Shown: one piece after another, positions 60,048-64,000 of the stretch
Position numbering within the stretch: position 1 is the stretch's first letter
Layout: each line of letters begins with the position of its first letter
DNA from: a virus
Direction: 5' to 3' (one strand)
Virus record (IMG/VR): IMGVR_UViG_3300017770_000001
Span: 62,001 to 126,000 of that record
Length of the DNA stretch: 64,000 nucleotides
Translations under genes and position numbers: made by a program
The notes under the pieces: generated by a model
What the model was told of the DNA's origin: nothing
Databases searched by the model: none
Seen by the model: only the letters and a program-made list of their open reading frames with translations

Positions 60048-60055
60048 TATTTATA
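60048..60055 (-). promoter_or_regulatory. T4-type late promoter for the spanin operon, leaderless
   Basis: The minus strand reads TATAAATA-CTCAT-ATG, predicted +1 on the start codon at 60042. It is the only late box found heading a gene in the accessory region and fits timed expression of lysis genes. Confidence 0.68.
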
Positions 60056-60566
60056 CTTCTTTTCTTAGGTCTTTTAGTTTGTCGATTGTTCTTTCTGCAG
60101 TGGTGTGAAGGATACCGATTCCTCCTGCTTTCTCCCATGCCTCGATGTTCTCTAGTCTATCATCAACAAGTACATAACCCTTGTTTGCAAATGCAGCTTT
60201 CTGTTTACCACCCATAGTGCAAGTAACTACCACACAAGGGTCAACATGTTTTCTAATCCACTCGTTCTTGTCATAGACAACTAGTTCTCTGTTGACCTTA
60301 CCAGCTGCAGTTAGTATCTCCCACGGTAATTCACAGTGTTTGACATATGCAATCAAGTCATACATGTCACTCATAGGTTCTAGTTTTGCAAACAGTCTTT
60401 TGTTTGTTAGTTCTTCCTTTCTTAGGTCGTACTCATTGTGACCATATGCATCATTAGTCAATGCATGACCAATCATCTCGGGTTTTGCAACTCCACTGAG
60501 GAAGTCTGCAAGTACTCCATCCATATCTAGAAAGATTCTTTTCACGTTTTTCATTTCTTTTTCCAT
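60051..60566 (-). CDS. HAD-like 5'-nucleotidase/phosphatase
   Basis: 171 residues from the ATG at 60566 (MEKEMKNVKR). HAD motif I is IFLDMDGVLADFL; motif IV VLVDDRLENIEAWEKAGG; ILTAAGK gives motif II (Thr). The 5'(3')-deoxyribonucleotidase family in T4-like phages looks like this. The ATG is exactly 7 bases after the -10 of the promoter at 60573-60602, so the message is predicted leaderless; an internal ATG at 60554 is an alternative. It may tune nucleotide pools alongside NrdB. Confidence 0.78.
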   Translation of the reverse strand: MEKEMKNVKRIFLDMDGVLADFLSGVAKPEMIGHALTNDAYGHNEYDLRKEELTNKRLFAKLEPMSDMYDLIAYVKHCELPWEILTAAGKVNRELVVYDKNEWIRKHVDPCVVVTCTMGGKQKAAFANKGYVLVDDRLENIEAWEKAGGIGILHTTAERTIDKLKDLRKEV

Positions 60567-60572
60567 ACTGTT

Positions 60573-60602
60573 ATAATAACAGAAAACACTACCCATTGTC
60601 AA
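60573..60602 (-). promoter_or_regulatory. Repeated early promoter (TTGACA-N18-TATTAT), leaderless
   Basis: Minus strand -35 TTGACA (60602-60597), -10 TATTAT (60578-60573), spacer 18, then AACAGT and ATG at predicted +1. It overlaps the end of the oxygenase gene upstream. Confidence 0.8.
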
Positions 60603-61200
60603 GTGGAATCTTGGTTATTTTACTTAGATTACACATGAATATCCACCTTGTTTCATCCGTATCATTACGATAAGAATGAAAGGGTCTTTCCCCGTCTATA
60701 CCCATCCAATAACCACAATTGACTGACCATGGGTCTTGTTGACCTCCTATACCTCTAGTCTTTTGTGGGTTCATCTCATCAAAAAATAGTGTTCCGTCAC
60801 CATCAGTAGGATGTAAGTATATAATAAGTGTATGTAGTTTTCTTGGAGTGTCTTGATGCACTCCATATCTGCAATGAGGTGGTGTTGTTTGTAACTCACC
60901 ATTAATTGTGTAGTGTGACTCACCCCTATCATGTTTGACCATGATACTTTCTTCATGGTTTTGAAAATAGTCTGTAGCGAAATCATGTGCAGACTGTATG
61001 ATAGGGTAACGTTCCTTATGGTATACACCTAACTGGTCACTACATGGTCTGTTTTGACCATCAATAATCTTAGTTAAGGGAACTGTCTTTAGTTGGTCGG
61101 GTTTGGGTGGGTTTTGAATAATCTCAAGTAAACCTTCTAGAATATCTTGTGGAAAAAAATTAGTTAAACGGATACCATATTCAAATCTTTCTTCTTTCAT
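60589..61200 (-). CDS. 2OG-Fe(II) oxygenase-like protein 5
   Basis: 203 residues. Metal pair RYGVHQDTPRKLHTLIIYL (His115, Asp117), then GTLFFDE, distal His in RPFHSYRND (His175) and 2OG Arg185 (DETRWIFMC). N-terminus IRLTNFFPQDILEGLLEII is standard. Starts inside the IscA stop region. Confidence 0.75.
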   Translation of the reverse strand: MKEERFEYGIRLTNFFPQDILEGLLEIIQNPPKPDQLKTVPLTKIIDGQNRPCSDQLGVYHKERYPIIQSAHDFATDYFQNHEESIMVKHDRGESHYTINGELQTTPPHCRYGVHQDTPRKLHTLIIYLHPTDGDGTLFFDEMNPQKTRGIGGQQDPWSVNCGYWMGIDGERPFHSYRNDTDETRWIFMCNLSKITKIPLDNG

Positions 61201-61505
61201 GACTTAAATTGTACACTGACACCACAACCACATGCAGACTGTTCATTTGGGTTTAGGAATTTAAAAAACTCGTTTAACCCTTCTTTGACGTAATCTAAAG
61301 TCATACCATTTAAGAATGGTCGACTGTTTTCGTCTATGACAAAGGAGAACTTACCGTAATCAATTACTTCATCCCCTTCTCTTAAGATGTCTTCTGCAAA
61401 GATATATTCATATCCAGCACAACCACCACCTGTCACACCAAGTCTGATTCTAGGAACATTACGTTCTACTAGTTTCTGAATTGCAGTGTCGGTGACTTCT
61501 ATCAT
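61197..61505 (-). CDS. IscA/ErpA-type Fe-S cluster carrier
   Basis: 102 residues, usual length for the A-type carriers. The three cluster ligands are present: GVTGGGCAGYEY (Cys29) and the C-terminal CGCG (Cys92, Cys94). Such genes are known in marine T4-like phages. It could support the phage radical SAM enzyme or maintain host Fe-S proteins. Its start overlaps the stop of the hidden zinc-ribbon gene. Confidence 0.92.
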   Translation of the reverse strand: MIEVTDTAIQKLVERNVPRIRLGVTGGGCAGYEYIFAEDILREGDEVIDYGKFSFVIDENSRPFLNGMTLDYVKEGLNEFFKFLNPNEQSACGCGVSVQFKS

Positions 61506-61651
61506 TTTTCTTCTATGTCATCGTCATGTAGTGTGTAACCACAGAAGATGCAAAACATTGGTTCATATTCTAATCCTTCCATGTTATGTTTAACTTGAAA
61601 TTGTCCTTCACACTCTGAACATACTATATCTAGATTTTGATTATCAGCCAT
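61502..61651 (-). CDS. 49-residue zinc-ribbon protein
   Basis: Reading the gap in frame gives MADNQNLDIVCSECEGQFQV then EYEPMFCIFCGYTLHDDD. The four Cys (11, 14, 34, 37) form a two-knuckle zinc ribbon. GGAG lies 7 bases before the ATG; its stop overlaps the IscA start (ATGA) and its start overlaps the upstream stop. Clear gene, likely a nucleic-acid or transcription accessory factor. Confidence 0.78.
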   Translation of the reverse strand: MADNQNLDIVCSECEGQFQVKHNMEGLEYEPMFCIFCGYTLHDDDIEEK

Positions 61652-61892
61652 TATCTATCTCCATATCTGGCAATACCATGGATACAAAATTGTCCCATGA
61701 TTTGGGTTTACCGTCAATTAACATGACGGGTAGTTCTTTTCTGTTATATTTCTTTAACACATCCTGTGCAAGTCTAAAGTCTTCACCTAAACGATACACT
61801 CGGACTTCATGTTCCGATATGTCTAGTGTCTTTGTCAAGTGTTCTGACCTCATGGACATTGCACTATCATCTACGTAAAGTAATACTTGCAT
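61644..61892 (-). CDS. Thioredoxin-fold-like small protein without CxxC
   Basis: 82 residues. VLLYVDDSAMSMRSEHLTKT, then ELPVMLIDGKPKSWDNFVSM resembles the cis-Pro half of a glutaredoxin-like fold, but no catalytic Cys is present. Coupled to the membrane protein upstream and the zinc ribbon downstream. The fold guess is weak. Confidence 0.55.
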   Translation of the reverse strand: MQVLLYVDDSAMSMRSEHLTKTLDISEHEVRVYRLGEDFRLAQDVLKKYNRKELPVMLIDGKPKSWDNFVSMVLPDMEIDNG

Positions 61893-62101
61893 TAGAATTT
61901 AAAAGCTAGTAGTAAAAAAATACCAAATAAAAATAAGTTTGTAAATAGTAATAACAATCCTAAGATAGTGTGATACCACACCCATCTTGTCCTATATGCA
62001 TTATCTATCGTGAGTTCTTCGGGGTCTGCATCGGGATTCTCTTCGATGTGTTTCTTTACTATGTCTTCTTCTTTACCCCAAAAAATGTCATACCATGTCA
62101 T
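61892..62101 (-). CDS. Small two-helix membrane protein
   Basis: 69 residues. Charged N-terminal half (WGKEEDIVKKHIEENPDADP), then WYHTILGLLLLFTNLFLFGI and FLLLAFKF, one long or two short TM segments. Stands between cytochrome c and the thioredoxin-like gene; whether it helps anchor or handle the cytochrome is a guess. Confidence 0.6.
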   Translation of the reverse strand: MTWYDIFWGKEEDIVKKHIEENPDADPEELTIDNAYRTRWVWYHTILGLLLLFTNLFLFGIFLLLAFKF

Positions 62102-62114
62102 ACTATTCTCCTTA

Positions 62115-62552
62115 TCAGTCGTTCAAGGTTTCTCCTATGAACCTACCAATAGTGTCAATTTCTTCTTCTGATAACATAGCTGCCTGGGCCCACATTGTGG
62201 AACTCATTGCACCTACGGTACCCCTGTTCTTATAAGTCGTCAATCTATCTACTATGTAATCAGATGACCGACCTGCAAGTTTTGGAAAGACTGCCATACC
62301 TTGTCCCTCCATTCCATGACAAGCTGCACAACCTGCCCATAAACTTCTGATAGAACTAAATTCATCTGCAGATGCAAGTTCTTGTTTTGCACGTTCTATC
62401 TCTGATGGTGTACCGTATATAGAAACATACTCTTCATAACATTCTCCTGTACATGAAGTGTTTCGTGGGTAACCACTGTATTCTAGGTTGTTGTATGCTA
62501 ATGCAATAGTCCCAACCATCATTAAACAAATACTAAATATATATCCTTTCAT
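62115..62552 (-). CDS. Secreted class I cytochrome c
   Basis: 145 residues. Signal peptide MKGYIFSICLMMVGTIALA, cleavage near residue 19. Haem site WAGCAACHGMEGQG (Cys75, Cys78, His79), then FPKLAGRSSDYIVDRLTTYK and AMSSTMWAQAAMLSEEEIDT with the probable Met axial ligand at 116 or 120: the c553/c5-like pattern. A CTGEC pair at 34-38 lies in an N-terminal extension. It acts in the periplasm and needs host Ccm haem attachment. It could carry electrons to a terminal oxidase during infection. The start overlaps the nrdB stop. Confidence 0.88.
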   Translation of the reverse strand: MKGYIFSICLMMVGTIALAYNNLEYSGYPRNTSCTGECYEEYVSIYGTPSEIERAKQELASADEFSSIRSLWAGCAACHGMEGQGMAVFPKLAGRSSDYIVDRLTTYKNRGTVGAMSSTMWAQAAMLSEEEIDTIGRFIGETLND

Positions 62553-63646
62553 AGTGTAAAGTCCTTAAATGTGTCATCACTGACATCTCGTTTTATTCCA
62601 CCAATTACATAAGACTCAATCTCTGTCTCTTGTGGTGCATTCTGTAATGATTTACTTCTCAACCAGTGTTCTGTCCATGGTAGTGGATTAGTTGTTGCTG
62701 GTATATCATATATAGGTTTTAAACCTATTCCCTTAAGTCTTCTATTTGCAATCCACTCTACGTATTTACCTAACAATGGTGCAGATAGACCAATCATACT
62801 TCCCTTCTCGAATAAGAACTCTGCCCACTCTTTCTCTTGGTCGACTGCATCTCTGAACATTTTATACACTTCTTCTTCAGTGTCTTTTATGACCTTAGTC
62901 ATAATCTTGTCGTTCTCATGTTTCTGCCAGTTCTTGATGATGTGTGTAGACACTGCAAGATGTTGTGCTTCATCCCTTGCAATGAATGATATAATCTTTG
63001 CACTCCCTTCCATTAGTTTGAGTTCACCGAATCCAAATGTACATGCAAACGACACATAGAATCTGATACCCTCTAAGATGTTCACTGACATCATTGCAAG
63101 GTACAATGCTTTGTATAACTCATACTCATCTACTTTAAGACCTAGTAATTTACGTCTACCAATCTCGATAAACTTGTCATATCTTTCTGTAACTGCCTCT
63201 GCACGTTTTAGGATAGCAGGTTCATCTACGATAGTGTCAAATACTTCACTTGGATTTGCATATAGATTCTTTACCATGTGAGTGTAAGAACGTGAATGGA
63301 TAGTTTCCATAAAGTCCCATGTCACCATTGCACCCTCCAACTCGGGAAGTGTAACAAATGGTAAGAATGCAATAGCAGGGCCTCTACCCTGTACTGAATC
63401 TAGTAATGTTTGATATCTTAAGTTTGATGTAAAGATATGTTTCTGTGCTTCATTTAGTGATTGAAAGTCATTTCTATCTTTCTGTAGAGACACCTCTTCG
63501 GGTCTCCAAAAGTATCCTAACTGTGTTTGTGTTAGTTTATCAAATACTGGATATTTGAACTCGTCAAATCTTTGTGTGTTCAATGGTTCACCAAAGAACA
63601 TCTTCTCCTTTGTGAAGTCTACCTTATTTCTGTTGAATATTGTCAA
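62549..63646 (-). CDS. nrdB: Class Ia ribonucleotide reductase small subunit
   Basis: 365 residues. All di-iron ligands are in place: Asp83 (TLLDSVQ), Glu114 and His117 (FMETIHSRSYTHM), Glu192 (ILEGIRF), Glu226 and His229 (ARDEAQHL), plus radical Tyr121. It makes dNTPs with NrdA, which must lie outside the window. Glutaredoxin (42647-42889) is the likely reductant. It overlaps the oxygenase at the window edge by 23 bp. Confidence 0.95.
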   Translation of the reverse strand: MTIFNRNKVDFTKEKMFFGEPLNTQRFDEFKYPVFDKLTQTQLGYFWRPEEVSLQKDRNDFQSLNEAQKHIFTSNLRYQTLLDSVQGRGPAIAFLPFVTLPELEGAMVTWDFMETIHSRSYTHMVKNLYANPSEVFDTIVDEPAILKRAEAVTERYDKFIEIGRRKLLGLKVDEYELYKALYLAMMSVNILEGIRFYVSFACTFGFGELKLMEGSAKIISFIARDEAQHLAVSTHIIKNWQKHENDKIMTKVIKDTEEEVYKMFRDAVDQEKEWAEFLFEKGSMIGLSAPLLGKYVEWIANRRLKGIGLKPIYDIPATTNPLPWTEHWLRSKSLQNAPQETEIESYVIGGIKRDVSDDTFKDFTL

Positions 63647-64000
63647 TTTCTTTTACCTCTGCGTGTGTGTCGTGTGGGGGGTTACATTTACTTTTTAGTG
63701 TAGTGTTTGGAAAACTAATCGGATAGTCGTTTGGTATGTGTGCAAACTCGGGTTGCACTTCTAACTTAGACACATATATTTTCCTATCTTCTGACTGTCT
63801 ACTGTAGTCTTCATAGAAACTGTCCCTACCATCATACTTGACTTGGGGTGCCATCTGATATACTTTACCGTTTTCATTTACCCAATGACAAAATATATGA
63901 TACGAGTAATCTCCTACTAATCTGTCTCTCCAATGAAATACATTTGGCCCTTGATACACCATCACATCTCCCACTTCTAGTGATATGGGTACCAAACCTT
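63624..64000 (-). CDS. 2OG-Fe(II) oxygenase-like protein 6, 5' end beyond window
   Basis: The frame is open to the right edge, so only the C-terminal 125 or so residues are visible. GDVMVYQGPNVFHWRDRLVG, then YSYHIFCHWVNENGKVYQM is the distal-His and 2OG-Arg half of the prolyl-hydroxylase-like fold common in marine phages. The HxD half lies outside. It overlaps nrdB by 23 bp. Confidence 0.65.
   Translation of the reverse strand, partial: GLVPISLEVGDVMVYQGPNVFHWRDRLVGDYSYHIFCHWVNENGKVYQMAPQVKYDGRDSFYEDYSRQSEDRKIYVSKLEVQPEFAHIPNDYPISFPNTTLKSKCNPPHDTHAEVKEIDNIQQK

Overview
This window looks like about a third of the genome of a T4-like myovirus of a low-GC marine bacterium, in the style of pelagiphage or cyanophage myoviruses. 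The evidence is a near-complete T4-type baseplate and tail gene set (gp4, gp5, gp6, gp8, gp25, gp26, gp27, gp48, gp53, gp54-like), T4 replication and late-transcription genes (gp32, gp59, RNase H, gp33), T4-type late promoters (TATAAATA), and auxiliary genes typical of marine phages (NrdB, glutaredoxin, IscA/ErpA, 2OG oxygenases). The base composition is AT-rich. A SAR11-type host is plausible but inferred; there is no photosynthesis gene to suggest a cyanophage.

Layout. 1-27213 (minus): late structural genes. These are an edge-truncated fibre-like protein, small adhesin-like proteins, a 746-aa repeat protein, a 917-aa fibre, a 2208-aa structural protein, then the baseplate wedge and hub in order. 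27215-32762 (plus): a divergent late block with gp4, tube-initiator-like, hub, small membrane and tape-measure-like proteins. It collides tail-to-tail at 32759-32762 with a minus-strand early/middle block. 32759-38933 (minus): ribosomal protein S21, ssDNA-binding gp32, gp59, gp33, a PD-(D/E)XK nuclease and unknowns. 39021-42889: small unknowns, a SleB-type hydrolase with a small membrane neighbour, and glutaredoxin. 42886-46854: an SDR / FkbM methyltransferase / radical SAM-SPASM cassette and an acidic coiled-coil protein. 46979-49437: RNase H and conserved unknowns. 49480-64000: a dense accessory region with two sulfotransferases, an APS-kinase-like protein, six 2OG-Fe(II)-type oxygenases (one partial), spanin-like lysis genes, IscA, a c-type cytochrome, NrdB and several very small membrane or zinc proteins.

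The genes are packed with ATGA, TAATG, TGATG and TAGTG overlaps, implying translational coupling. Five small genes absent from a 60-codon ORF list were found by reading the gaps (41253-41351, 53893-54036, 54442-54582, 55364-55465, 61502-61651).

Most striking: (1) a sulfation set (APS kinase plus two sulfotransferases) beside many oxygenases; (2) a repeated host-type promoter, TTGACA-N18-TATACT/TATTAT, several copies of which put the predicted +1 at or next to the AUG, with late promoters (TATAAATA-N5-ATG) doing the same, so leaderless mRNAs appear common; (3) a GC-rich, highly self-complementary non-coding stretch (50982-51188) behind a near-perfect promoter, exposing an anti-Shine-Dalgarno-like CCTCCTTT on the transcribed strand; (4) a phage S21 protein behind a structured leader; (5) a secreted cytochrome c. 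Items 2-4 all touch translation initiation, and whether they form one system is a hypothesis.
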